Assembly (NCBI GenBank): GCA_964595365.1 | Contig: CAZQQC010000067.1 | Coordinates: 1 to 16,293, forward strand | DNA from: Fen-1258 sp964595365 | GTDB taxonomy: Bacteria > Bacteroidota > Ignavibacteria > Ignavibacteriales > Melioribacteraceae | Length of the DNA: 16,293 nucleotides | Direction: 5' to 3' | Part shown: piece after piece, positions 1-7,414 of the stretch | Position numbering within the stretch: the first letter of the stretch is position 1 | Layout of the letters: each line of letters begins with the position of its first letter | The notes under the pieces: model-generated | Databases searched by the model: none | Told to the model about the DNA's origin: nothing | What the model saw: only the letters and a program-made list of their open reading frames with translations | Position numbers and translations under genes: made by a program

Positions 1-325
1 ACAAGTTAATTCTTTTTTCAATAAAAACAAATCTAAATAATGGGGAGCGCAACACCGCATTGCGCCATAAATAAAGTAACCCAAAGGGATGGGGGAAAAG
101 GTCGTTCGTCTGAAAGTTAAATAAACCTTTCTTTCTTCATGGAAAATCAATATTTTATTTCTCGATAAATGGAATAAGAGTATATTCCTTACTGATGTTA
201 TGCAACGTTGGCTTAACAAACGAATTTTTGTTGTTTGATAGAAAATACTTGTTTTAAAGTTACATTTTTTTATTGTAGGTCAAACCTTGCATAAGGTGAG
301 TTCCTAAGTATATTTTGAGGGTTAC
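1..325 (+). other. Upstream intergenic region / leader of the pyrimidine catabolism cluster
   Basis: I see no convincing gene in these 325 bases on either strand. The stretch holds a perfect small hairpin at 47-65 (annotated separately), a CCC-AAA-GGG mini inverted repeat near 80-88, and an imperfect inverted repeat with arms CAAAC (217-221) and GTTTG (233-237) separated by 11 nt, which could be an operator half-site pair. GAGGG at 316-320 lies just before the ATG at 326 and serves as its ribosome binding site. I could not find a clean TTTG-N19/20-TAnnTTTG promoter here. The best -7-like match (TACATTTT, 261-268) has a TTTG that is too far upstream. No regulator gene is visible before the cluster, so the controlling protein, if any, lies outside the window. 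Confidence 0.5.
47..65 (+). repeat. Perfect 6-bp hairpin in the leader region
   Basis: GCGCAA (47-52) and TTGCGC (60-65) are exact reverse complements around a 7-nt loop. It is one of the most GC-rich spots in otherwise AT-rich intergenic DNA. No T-tract follows on either strand, so it is not a standard intrinsic terminator. It may be part of a structured RNA, or the end of an upstream transcript. Function unknown. Confidence 0.45.
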
Positions 326-1780
326 ATGAAATACCCTGCATTGAAAAATTTTATCGGCGGAAAATCTGTCGATCATAACGGTTCAACACTTGAAGTTATT
401 TCGCCGTTAGATGGTTCCATAATTTCTTCGGTTCCTCTTTCCGGTTCGGAAGCCGTTCATTTAGCAACGATCGCCGCACAAAATGCTTTCCCCGGTTGGT
501 CGACAGTACCAATCAAAGAACGGACACAAATTTTTTACCGTTACAAATTTCTTCTCGAAAAAAATATGAAAGAACTTGCAGAACTTGTTCACGAAGAAAA
601 CGGTAAAACAATTTCCGAGAGCATTGCCGAAATAGAAAAGAGTATTGAAGTAACCGAGTTTGCATGTTCGCTACCTCAACTTGCCGCCGGCGAAGTTTTA
701 GAAGTGAGCAAAGGTGTTGAATGCCGGATCGAACGTTATCCTGTTGGAGTTGTTGCTAGCATTACACCTTTTAATTTCCCGAACATGGTTCCGAATTGGA
801 CAATACCTAATGCGCTTGTTCTTGGCAACTGCATGATATTAAAGCCTTCCGAGTTAGTTCCGCTTAGTGCCAATCGAATTGCTGATCTACTTAAAGAAGC
901 CGGATTACCGGATGGGGTCTTCAATATTGTTCACGGCGCTAAAGACGCTGTTGAAGCAATCTGCGATGAGTCCGGAATACAAGCCGTGTCGTTTGTAGGT
1001 TCAACTAAAGTTGCAAAGATCGTTTATTCACGCTCAACTTCTAATTTGAAAAGAGCATTGACACTCGGCGGTGCGAAAAATCATTTAATTATTTTGCCCG
1101 ATGCAAATGTTGAAATGACGGCATCGAACGTTGCCGCTTCAATGTCCGGTTGTGCCGGTCAAAGATGCATGGCTGCTTCTGCGATGGTTGCGGTTGGTTC
1201 CGTAGACCACATCATTAATCAACTGGTTGAAGAAGCTAAGAAAATTATTCCGGGCCAAAATCTTGGCGCTGTTATTTCGAAACAAGCGAAAGAACGAATT
1301 GAAAATTACATTAGCGAAGCAGAAAAAGACGGCGCTAAAGTTTTGCTCGACGGAAGAAATTATAAAGTACCCGGAAAAGAAAATGGTTTTTATATAGGTC
1401 CAACTATTTTAGATTTTGTTCGTCCGGAAATGAAGATTACAAGAGAAGAAGTTTTTGGCCCGGTGTTAGCAATAATTCGTGTGGATACAATTGATAAAGC
1501 GTTATCAATTCAAAAAAGTTCTTTGTATGGTAATGCCGCGGCTGTTTTCACTCAAAGCGGCGGATTGGCAAGATACATTACAGAACAAGCAAGCGCAGGT
1601 ATGATTGGTGTAAACATCGGTGTACCTGTGCCAAGAGAACCATTTTCATTCGGCGGATGGAATGAATCTAAATTTGGAGTTTGTGATATTACCGGCAAAA
1701 GTTCAATTGAATTCTGGACTAAGTTGAAAAAGACAACTGTTAAATGGAATCCGGAATCGAGAACAAATTGGATGAGCTGA
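326..1780 (+). CDS. mmsA: CoA-acylating (methyl)malonate-semialdehyde dehydrogenase
   Basis: This 484-residue cytoplasmic aldehyde dehydrogenase belongs to the MmsA/IolA type. It oxidises malonate semialdehyde (from beta-alanine) or methylmalonate semialdehyde (from 3-aminoisobutyrate) with NAD+ and CoA, giving acetyl-CoA or propionyl-CoA plus CO2. Visible motifs are ITPFNFP with the catalytic Asn at 150, the nucleotide-binding segment FVGST near 223-227, and AGQRCMA with catalytic Cys281. The region where hydrolytic aldehyde dehydrogenases carry a general-base Glu reads LGGAKNH (247-253), as in the CoA-dependent subfamily. Length fits the family. The start has GAGGG 5 nt upstream. It opens the catabolic cluster although its reaction is last in the pathway, which supports malonate semialdehyde as the in vivo substrate. 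Valine or inositol catabolism are alternative roles of the family, but no genes for those are nearby. Confidence 0.92.
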   Translation: MKYPALKNFIGGKSVDHNGSTLEVISPLDGSIISSVPLSGSEAVHLATIAAQNAFPGWSTVPIKERTQIFYRYKFLLEKNMKELAELVHEENGKTISESIAEIEKSIEVTEFACSLPQLAAGEVLEVSKGVECRIERYPVGVVASITPFNFPNMVPNWTIPNALVLGNCMILKPSELVPLSANRIADLLKEAGLPDGVFNIVHGAKDAVEAICDESGIQAVSFVGSTKVAKIVYSRSTSNLKRALTLGGAKNHLIILPDANVEMTASNVAASMSGCAGQRCMAASAMVAVGSVDHIINQLVEEAKKIIPGQNLGAVISKQAKERIENYISEAEKDGAKVLLDGRNYKVPGKENGFYIGPTILDFVRPEMKITREEVFGPVLAIIRVDTIDKALSIQKSSLYGNAAAVFTQSGGLARYITEQASAGMIGVNIGVPVPREPFSFGGWNESKFGVCDITGKSSIEFWTKLKKTTVKWNPESRTNWMS

Positions 1781-1818
1781 GGGAAGTATAGTAGTGATTG
1801 AGCAGAAATTAGAGGTAG

Positions 1819-2092
1819 AAAGTTGATGGAAACAAAAAAGAATATCGAGGTTGCAGAGATTTGAAAGTTTTTAGACTTGCATACCAGCTTCAGTTAGAAA
1901 TTTTTGAATTAACAAAGAGTTTTCCGAAAGAGGAAAGATATCCTTTGATTGATCAAGTTAGATGTTCATCAAAACCTGTTTGTACGAATATTGCCGAAGC
2001 CCGGTATAAAAGAAAACATTCTAATATGTTGATATGAAGTAGGAAAAATGTTAGGTAGTATGATCCGTCAACCGGAGAAATTTTGCTACTAA
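1819..2092 (+). pseudogene. Decayed four-helix-bundle (S23/IVP-type) protein gene
   Basis: This is a broken member of the small four-helix-bundle family first known from 23S rRNA intervening sequences. From 1819 one frame is open to a TGA at 2035 and reads RDLKVFRLAYQLQLEIF, then LTKSFPKEERYPLIDQVR, then CTNIAEARYKRK. These match the usual N-terminal half (DL.V..LAY, FP.EE.Y.L.DQ.RR, ANIAE). The +1 frame then carries GKMLGSMIRQPEKFCY from 2042 to a TAA at 2090-2092, which is the normal C-terminal end (EIGKML..MI..PEKFC). The 40-50 residues usually between these blocks are missing, and no ATG precedes the first block. I infer an internal deletion plus frameshift and a lost start. The flanks are AG-rich or its complement and include a 9-bp inverted pair, AGAAATTAG (1804-1812) and CTAATTTCT (2089-2097). 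The rest of the 1781-2150 spacer holds nothing else I recognise. Confidence 0.75.
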
Positions 2093-2150
2093 TTTCTACA
2101 TACTACTTACTTCTTACTTAATTTTTTTAAAAAGAAACTAAGGTGACACA

Positions 2151-3020
2151 ATGGCACGAATAGTCCGCGGTGGATTGATTCAAACTACACTTTCAATTTC
2201 GACCGAGCAGCCGATCGAAAAGATTAAACAATCAATGATTGAAAAACATATGAAACTAATCGATCAAGCTGCAAAGAAAAAAGTACAGATTCTTTGTTTT
2301 CAAGAACTGTTTTACGGTCCCTACTTTTGTGCCGAACAACAAACTAAATGGTATTCTCTTGTTGAAAAAGTTCCTAACGGATCTACAGTAAAACTTATGC
2401 AGAAAATTGCAAAGAAGCATAATATGGTTCTTATCGTACCGGTTTATGAAGAAGAAAACGCCGGAGTTTATTACAACACGGCAGCGGTTATCGATGCCGA
2501 TGGAAAGTATCTGGGTAAATACCGTAAACATCATATTCCGCATTGCAACCCAGGATTCTGGGAAAAATTTTATTTCAAACCTGGCAATCTTGGTTATCCG
2601 GTTTTCAAAACAGCTTACGCAGATGTTGGCGTTTACATTTGTTATGATCGACATTTTCCCGAAGGTGCACGTGTACTTGGTTTGAATGGCGCAGAAATTA
2701 TTTTTAATCCATCTGCAACTGTTGCCGGACTTTCAGAATACTTGTGGGAACTCGAGCAGCCTGCCCATGCGGTTGCCAACGGTTATTTCGTTGGTGCAAT
2801 AAACCGTGTTGGTACTGAAGCTCCGTGGAATATTGGCGAGTTCTACGGCAGAAGTTATTTCTGTAATCCTCGAGGAAAAATAATTGCTCAGGCAAGCAGA
2901 GATAAAGACGAGTTGGTTGTAGCAGATCTAAATCTTGATGAAATTCTTGAAGTCAGAAATATCTGGCAATTTTATCGTGACCGCCGCCCGGAGACCTATG
3001 AAACGATCACTAAAATCTGA
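2151..3020 (+). CDS. Beta-ureidopropionase (N-carbamoyl-beta-alanine amidohydrolase)
   Basis: This 289-residue protein of the nitrilase/carbon-nitrogen hydrolase superfamily is cytoplasmic. It should hydrolyse N-carbamoyl-beta-alanine (or the isobutyrate homologue) to beta-alanine, CO2 and ammonia. The Glu-Lys-Cys triad is visible: Glu52 in CFQELFYGPYF, Lys126 in YRKHHIPH and Cys164 in VYICYDRHFPEG. The stretches GAEIIFNPSAT and AINRVGTE near 180-220 are characteristic of beta-ureidopropionases, including the animal enzyme. The start has AAGGTG about 6 nt upstream. It sits between the semialdehyde dehydrogenase and the aminotransferase, exactly where this step is expected. N-carbamoylputrescine amidase is a close relative and the main alternative, but dihydropyrimidinase and PreTA in the same cluster favour pyrimidine breakdown. 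Confidence 0.9.
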   Translation: MARIVRGGLIQTTLSISTEQPIEKIKQSMIEKHMKLIDQAAKKKVQILCFQELFYGPYFCAEQQTKWYSLVEKVPNGSTVKLMQKIAKKHNMVLIVPVYEEENAGVYYNTAAVIDADGKYLGKYRKHHIPHCNPGFWEKFYFKPGNLGYPVFKTAYADVGVYICYDRHFPEGARVLGLNGAEIIFNPSATVAGLSEYLWELEQPAHAVANGYFVGAINRVGTEAPWNIGEFYGRSYFCNPRGKIIAQASRDKDELVVADLNLDEILEVRNIWQFYRDRRPETYETITKI

Positions 3021-3072
3021 AAACTTAAAAAATAAAAAATCAGAAATGAGGAATCAGAAGTTAAAGAGTTGA

Positions 3073-3192
3073 TACTATTTTGTTCCGACTAAAGACCTGG
3101 AATACGCCGATTCGTTATCACTGATTTTATTGTTCGAAGAAGTAAGAAAGATTTTGAATTCTTATTCTGAAAAAGTGAGAGCATGCAAATGA
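3073..3192 (+). pseudogene. Unidentified ORF remnant in the spacer before the aminotransferase
   Basis: Between stops, 39 codons remain open and read YYFVPTKDLEYADSLSLILL, then FEEVRKILNSYSEKVRACK. There is no usable start codon. The composition is protein-like, with an amphipathic-helix look, rather than the random AT-rich translation of the surrounding spacer. The DNA just upstream (3030-3070) is an AG-rich, repetitive text of ATCAGAA/AGTTA type, similar in style to that beside the decayed four-helix-bundle gene at 1819-2092. I read it as the tail of a decayed gene but cannot name the family. It could also be chance. Confidence 0.3.
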
Positions 3193-3255
3193 TAGATGAA
3201 AAATTCTTATTCATGTCTTCTCAATGCTTATTTCTAAAAGAATTAAAGGTGTAAC

Positions 3256-4590
3256 TTGACTCCCGAAGAAGTAGTTGCAATAACGGCTAAACATACTTAC
3301 GGAACATGGAGATATCAGAAAAATTGGAAACCATTACAAATAGTAGATGCCGAAGGATGTTACTTCACTGATTCATCCGGTAAAAAATATTTGGATTTTT
3401 CATCACAGCTAATGTGTGTATCGCTTGGGCATAAAAACCGGGCGGTAATTGAAGCAATAGAGGAACAAGCAAAAAAACTTGCTTATGCCGCACCTGGATT
3501 TGCAACCAATGTGCGTGCAGAACTTAGCAAACTTTTACTCGAAGTCTTGCCGAAAGGCTTAGAAAAATTTTATTTCTCAACTTCGGGTACCGAAGCAAAC
3601 GAAGCAGCCATTAAAATTGCCCGCATGTACACAGGGAAATACAAAATTATTTCAAGATATAATTCTTATCATGGCTCAACTGCCGCATCGATTGCCGCAA
3701 CGGGAGATCCAAGAAGATGGGCTGCCGAACCTTCCGGAAAAATTGACGGCGTTATTTTTGCACCGGAGTGTAATTGTTATCGCTGTCCGCTAAATCATTC
3801 CTATCCCAATTGTGAAATAGCATGTGTCAAATATATCGAACACATGATTAAGAATGAAAGTAACGTCGCGGCAATTATCGTAGAACCTGTTGTCGGTACA
3901 AATGGAATTCTCGTCCCGCCAAAAGAATATTTTCCGAAACTTCGAAAAATTTGCGATGACAATAATGTTCTGCTAATCACCGATGAAGTAATGAGCGGCT
4001 GGGGAAGAACCGGTAAATGGTTTGCTGTTGATAATTGGAATGTTCAACCGGACATTCTCACAACAGCAAAAGGAATTACATCTGCATATGTTCCGCTTGG
4101 TTTGACTGCTACAACTATGAAAATTGCCGATTATTTTAACGATCATTATTTTGCTCACGGGCATACTTATGAAGCGCATCCCTTAACATTAGCGCCTGCA
4201 ATTGCAGCAATCAACGAGTTGAAAAATAAAAAATTAATTGATCGGGCTGCCCGGCTGGGCAAATATCTCAATAAAAAATTAACAGTTCTTAAATCGCGAC
4301 ATCAATCTGTCGGGGATGTTAGAGGTATCGGATTGTTTTACGCAGTTGAAATAGTGAAAGATAGGAAAACGAAAACACCATTTAACACAAAGGAAGATAA
4401 AGTTGCAGGCAAGCCGTTGCTCGTCGATAAAATTGCTGCAGAGATGTTGAAGCGTGGTTTGTATATGCAATCGTGGATAAGTCATTTTGTTCTTGCGCCT
4501 CCGTTAATCATCACAGAAAAAGAAATTGACGACGCTGTAAAAATATTTGATGAATGTCTTTCTGTTGCAGACGAGGAATTAAAGAACTAA
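3256..4590 (+). CDS. Class III (omega) aminotransferase, probably beta-alanine:pyruvate/2-oxoglutarate
   Basis: This 444-residue PLP-dependent fold-type I enzyme likely transfers the amino group of beta-alanine or 3-aminoisobutyrate to a keto acid, making malonate or methylmalonate semialdehyde for the mmsA product. Motifs seen are STSGTEANEAAIK (108-120, phosphate and substrate region), IITDEV-type ITDEVMSGWGR with the PLP-ring Asp243, and TTAKGIT with the Schiff-base Lys272. A cysteine-rich insert at 172-190 (C172, C174, C177, C186, C190) resembles one found in taurine- and beta-alanine-type relatives. The chosen start is TTG at 3256, with AAAGGTG just upstream. No in-frame ATG lies nearby, and an ATG at 3230 runs out of frame into a TGA overlapping this start. 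Amino donor and acceptor cannot be fixed from sequence. Taurine or 4-aminobutyrate are alternatives, but context favours beta-alanine. Confidence 0.85.
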   Translation: MTPEEVVAITAKHTYGTWRYQKNWKPLQIVDAEGCYFTDSSGKKYLDFSSQLMCVSLGHKNRAVIEAIEEQAKKLAYAAPGFATNVRAELSKLLLEVLPKGLEKFYFSTSGTEANEAAIKIARMYTGKYKIISRYNSYHGSTAASIAATGDPRRWAAEPSGKIDGVIFAPECNCYRCPLNHSYPNCEIACVKYIEHMIKNESNVAAIIVEPVVGTNGILVPPKEYFPKLRKICDDNNVLLITDEVMSGWGRTGKWFAVDNWNVQPDILTTAKGITSAYVPLGLTATTMKIADYFNDHYFAHGHTYEAHPLTLAPAIAAINELKNKKLIDRAARLGKYLNKKLTVLKSRHQSVGDVRGIGLFYAVEIVKDRKTKTPFNTKEDKVAGKPLLVDKIAAEMLKRGLYMQSWISHFVLAPPLIITEKEIDDAVKIFDECLSVADEELKN

Positions 4591-4623
4591 GAATCATTAT
4601 TCAATTAAGGTGGAATTTTTTTT

Positions 4624-5988
4624 ATGAAAAATATTGCACCCAAACTTCCGGTTGAAGAATACGAGAAAAATTTTGCCGATCTCCATCCTCCGTTAACTCA
4701 AAACTCCGCCGTTTCAGAGGCTAACCGTTGTATCTATTGTTACGATGCGCCATGTACGAAGGCATGCCCCACTCACATCGATATTCCGGCATTTATAAAA
4801 AAAATTTCAACCGGAAATCTTATTGGCTCGGCAAAAACAATTTTGGAATTTAATTGGATTGCATTAACGTGTGCAAAAGCTTGTCCGGTTGATGTCCTTT
4901 GCGAAGGGGCTTGCGTTTACAATGCCAAAGGAGAAAAACCGATCGAGATTGGCAGACTTCAACGTTTTGCGATGGATAATTTTTTTGCAAAAGGAAGTCC
5001 GCAGCTTTTTCATAAAGCTTCGAAGAAAGGAAAGTCTGTTGGCATAGTTGGTTCCGGTCCCGCCGGATTGGCGTGCGGTGCAGAACTTTCTCTTCTTGGT
5101 TATGATGTAACGATTTATGAAGTGAACAAAATTCCCGGCGGACTGTGTACGTGGGGAATTGCGCCTTACAAAATGAGAAGAGAAGATAGTCTTAAAGAAG
5201 TTGCTATGATAAAAAATTATGGTGTGGAAATTAAGACAGAAATAATGATCGGGAAAGAAATCCAGTTCGATGAACTTTTAAAAAAACATGATGCAGTTTT
5301 TCTTGGTGTTGGCCTTGGAGAAAGTCCGCAGCTTTCTGTTCCAGGTGAAAATTTATGCGGTGTTTTTGGCGCCCTTGAATTTATAGAAAAAGTGAAAACC
5401 GAAAGCTGGAAAGATATTCCTGTTGGTAAACGCGTTGCTGTGATAGGTGCAGGCAATACTTCCATCGATGCAGCAACTGAAGCAAAACGTCTTGGTGCAG
5501 AACAAGTTATAATAATTTATCGCCGCAGCGAAGTTGAAATGTCTGCATACGAGTTTGAATATGAACTCGCAAAAAAAGACGGAATCATTTTTCATTTTCT
5601 AACAGCACCGAAAAAAATTATCGGAGAAAAATTTGTTGAAAGTATAGAATGCCTGAAAATGAAACTTGGTGAGCCGGATAAGAGAGGGAAAAGAAAACCA
5701 ATAGCAATCCCCGATACAGAATTTACAATACCGGTTGATATGGTTATTAAGGCAATCGGACAGGAAACTAAATCGAGCTTCTTAAGTAAGGCCCCGGATC
5801 TCGCCCTTGATAACGACGGCTGTGTTGTGGTTAATTTCGACACTTATCAAACCACTAATCCAAAAATCTTTGCCGGTGGAGATTGTATCAACGGCGGCAA
5901 GGAAGTTGTTAATGCTTCTTACGACGGTAAACGTGCTGCTCATGGAATTGATTCATATTTATCGAATCAAATAAAAGGAGGAAGATAA
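4624..5988 (+). CDS. preT: Dihydropyrimidine dehydrogenase, NAD(P)H/FAD/Fe-S subunit PreT
   Basis: This 454-residue flavoprotein passes electrons between NAD(P)H and the PreA subunit, so that uracil and thymine are reduced to dihydropyrimidines. The N-terminal Fe-S domain carries C36, C39, C44, C48 and then C83, C87, C93, C97, followed by IGRLQRFA. Its Gln113 matches the unusual glutamine cluster ligand of eukaryotic dihydropyrimidine dehydrogenase. The FAD fold begins at GIVGSGPAGLACG (140-152) and the NAD(P)H fold at VIGAGNTSIDAA (273-284). A C-terminal FAD contact, FAGGDCINGG, follows. It resembles the N-terminal half of the fused animal enzyme and also the small subunit of glutamate synthase, but the preA partner starts 3 nt after its stop. 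The ribosome site AAGGTGG sits about 10 nt before the ATG, separated by a T-run. The enzyme is cytoplasmic. Confidence 0.93.
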   Translation: MKNIAPKLPVEEYEKNFADLHPPLTQNSAVSEANRCIYCYDAPCTKACPTHIDIPAFIKKISTGNLIGSAKTILEFNWIALTCAKACPVDVLCEGACVYNAKGEKPIEIGRLQRFAMDNFFAKGSPQLFHKASKKGKSVGIVGSGPAGLACGAELSLLGYDVTIYEVNKIPGGLCTWGIAPYKMRREDSLKEVAMIKNYGVEIKTEIMIGKEIQFDELLKKHDAVFLGVGLGESPQLSVPGENLCGVFGALEFIEKVKTESWKDIPVGKRVAVIGAGNTSIDAATEAKRLGAEQVIIIYRRSEVEMSAYEFEYELAKKDGIIFHFLTAPKKIIGEKFVESIECLKMKLGEPDKRGKRKPIAIPDTEFTIPVDMVIKAIGQETKSSFLSKAPDLALDNDGCVVVNFDTYQTTNPKIFAGGDCINGGKEVVNASYDGKRAAHGIDSYLSNQIKGGR

Positions 5989-5991
5989 TTC

Positions 5992-7311
5992 ATGGTTGAT
6001 CTTTCAATTAATTGTGGCGGAATAAAATCACCGAATCCGTTTTGGCTTGCATCGGCACCTCCTTCAAATTCGGCGTATCAAAATTGCAAGGCTTTCGAAC
6101 AAGGCTGGGGCGGTACTGTTTGGAAGACAATCGGTGAACCTGTAATGAATGTTTTCAACCGTTACGGAGGATTAGATTTTAACGGGCAAAAAATTTTTGG
6201 ATTGAACAATATAGAGCTTATCAGCGACAGACCCGTTGAAATTAATTTGAAAGAAATTGCCGAGACAAAAAGACTTTGGCCGGACCGCGCCGTTGTTGTG
6301 TCATTGATGGTCGAATCGAAAAGAGAAACCTGGCATGAAATTGTAAAACGTGCTGTTGATACCGGTTGCGACGGTATCGAACTCAACTACGGCTGTCCGC
6401 ATGGAATGAGCGAGCGAGGTATGGGAGCGGCAGTTGGCCAGGTTCCGGAATATTGTAAAATGATAACTGAATGGGTAACAGAAGTTTCGACTATTCCTGT
6501 TATTGTAAAACTTACACCAAACGTGAGCAACATTCAGTTGCCTGCCAGAGCAGCAAAAGCCGCGGGTGCAAATGCAATTTCACTTATCAATACTATTAAT
6601 AGTATCATCGGAATTAATCTCGACACATTCGAACTTAAACCGAACATTGGTGGTTTGGGTGGGCACGGTGGATACGCCGGACCCGCCGTAAAGCCAATTG
6701 CGCTGCATTTGCTTTCTCAAGTAGCAATCGATCCTGAAGTTAATCTTCCCTTATCGGGAATTGGAGGAATAAGTAATTGGAAGGATGCGCTTGAATTTAT
6801 TTTGCTTGGCGCATCGAGTGTGCAGGTCTGTACTGCTGTTATGCATTATGGTTTCAGAATAGTTAAAGACATGATTGAAGGAATGACAAACTGGATGGAA
6901 GAGAAAGGCTATACTACGCTTGATCAGATTAGAGGTAAATCGATTGCCGGTATAAATGATTTTGGAAATTTTGATTTGTTGAACAGAACAATCGCCCGAA
7001 TTGATCAAACAAAATGTATTCATTGCAATTTGTGCTACATTGCTTGTGAAGATGCTGCACATCAGTGCATAGATTCAACACCTGTGAACGGGTACAGCAG
7101 AACCGAAGTCCGCGAAAAAGATTGCGTGGGCTGTGCATTATGTTCACTTGTTTGCCCCGTTGAAGGATGTATTTCAATGGTAAGAATTGATGACGGCTCT
7201 GCTTCTAAGACGTGGAATCAGCTTGTGAATGATTTTAGGAAAAGTGGTAGACCTTTAACATGGGAAAACCTTGCTGAGTTTCAGCATAAACATGGAATCG
7301 AAATACATTAA
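5992..7311 (+). CDS. preA: Dihydropyrimidine dehydrogenase, FMN/catalytic subunit PreA
   Basis: This 439-residue subunit reduces uracil or thymine at its FMN. A dihydroorotate-dehydrogenase-like barrel (about 1-310) contains ELNYGCPHGMSERGMG (130-145). Its Asn132 and Cys135 correspond to the substrate-binding Asn and catalytic Cys of the animal enzyme. LINTINS (198-204) supplies the second substrate Asn-Thr pair (200-201). The C-terminal ferredoxin domain has two 4Fe-4S motifs: C342, C345, C348, C352 and C378, C381, C384, C388. A strong Shine-Dalgarno, AAAGGAGGAAG, lies inside the end of preT, and the genes are 3 nt apart, which fits equal production of the two subunits. Together PreT and PreA equal the fused eukaryotic enzyme. 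PreTA can run in either direction in vitro, but the downstream hydrolases indicate catabolic use here. Confidence 0.94.
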   Translation: MVDLSINCGGIKSPNPFWLASAPPSNSAYQNCKAFEQGWGGTVWKTIGEPVMNVFNRYGGLDFNGQKIFGLNNIELISDRPVEINLKEIAETKRLWPDRAVVVSLMVESKRETWHEIVKRAVDTGCDGIELNYGCPHGMSERGMGAAVGQVPEYCKMITEWVTEVSTIPVIVKLTPNVSNIQLPARAAKAAGANAISLINTINSIIGINLDTFELKPNIGGLGGHGGYAGPAVKPIALHLLSQVAIDPEVNLPLSGIGGISNWKDALEFILLGASSVQVCTAVMHYGFRIVKDMIEGMTNWMEEKGYTTLDQIRGKSIAGINDFGNFDLLNRTIARIDQTKCIHCNLCYIACEDAAHQCIDSTPVNGYSRTEVREKDCVGCALCSLVCPVEGCISMVRIDDGSASKTWNQLVNDFRKSGRPLTWENLAEFQHKHGIEIH

Positions 7312-7315
7312 AAAG

Positions 7316-7340
7316 TTGATGTTGAAATTTGCAGCATCAA
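7316..7340 (+). terminator. 9-bp hairpin just after preA; possible partial terminator or mRNA end
   Basis: TTGATGTTG (7316-7324) pairs with CAGCATCAA (7332-7340), with one G-T wobble and a 7-nt loop, 4 nt after the preA stop. The + strand lacks a real T-tract downstream (ATCTTGTG). On the - strand the hairpin is followed by CTTTTTAA, so it looks more like a minus-strand intrinsic terminator. It could reduce read-through from preTA into the next gene or stabilise the upstream mRNA. Confidence 0.4.
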
Positions 7341-7414
7341 ATCTTGTGCATGAGTAATTCCTTGTTCAAGATTATTAAAAGAAGAAAAAATTTATTTTTT
7401 AAAAGAGGTATTGT

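Noticed and set aside
2256..2654. A 132-codon minus-strand open frame inside the beta-ureidopropionase gene
   Set aside because: Its translation is low-complexity and rich in Phe/Asn/Ile, as expected for the complement of an AT-rich gene, and it overlaps catalytic residues of a well-supported protein.
2151..3020. N-carbamoylputrescine amidase (polyamine pathway) as the function
   Set aside because: No agmatine deiminase or other polyamine gene is nearby, and the segments GAEIIFNPSAT and AINRVGTE together with preTA and dihydropyrimidinase favour beta-ureidopropionase.
3230..3259. A short ORF overlapping the TTG start of the aminotransferase, as a coupling peptide
   Set aside because: Only about 10 codons long, with no ribosome site of its own; the AAAGGTG is better placed for the TTG start.
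4624..7311. PreTA as glutamate synthase small subunit plus dihydroorotate dehydrogenase
   Set aside because: PreA has the SCPHG-type catalytic Cys loop and two C-terminal ferredoxin motifs, and PreT keeps the Gln cluster ligand, all diagnostic of dihydropyrimidine dehydrogenase.
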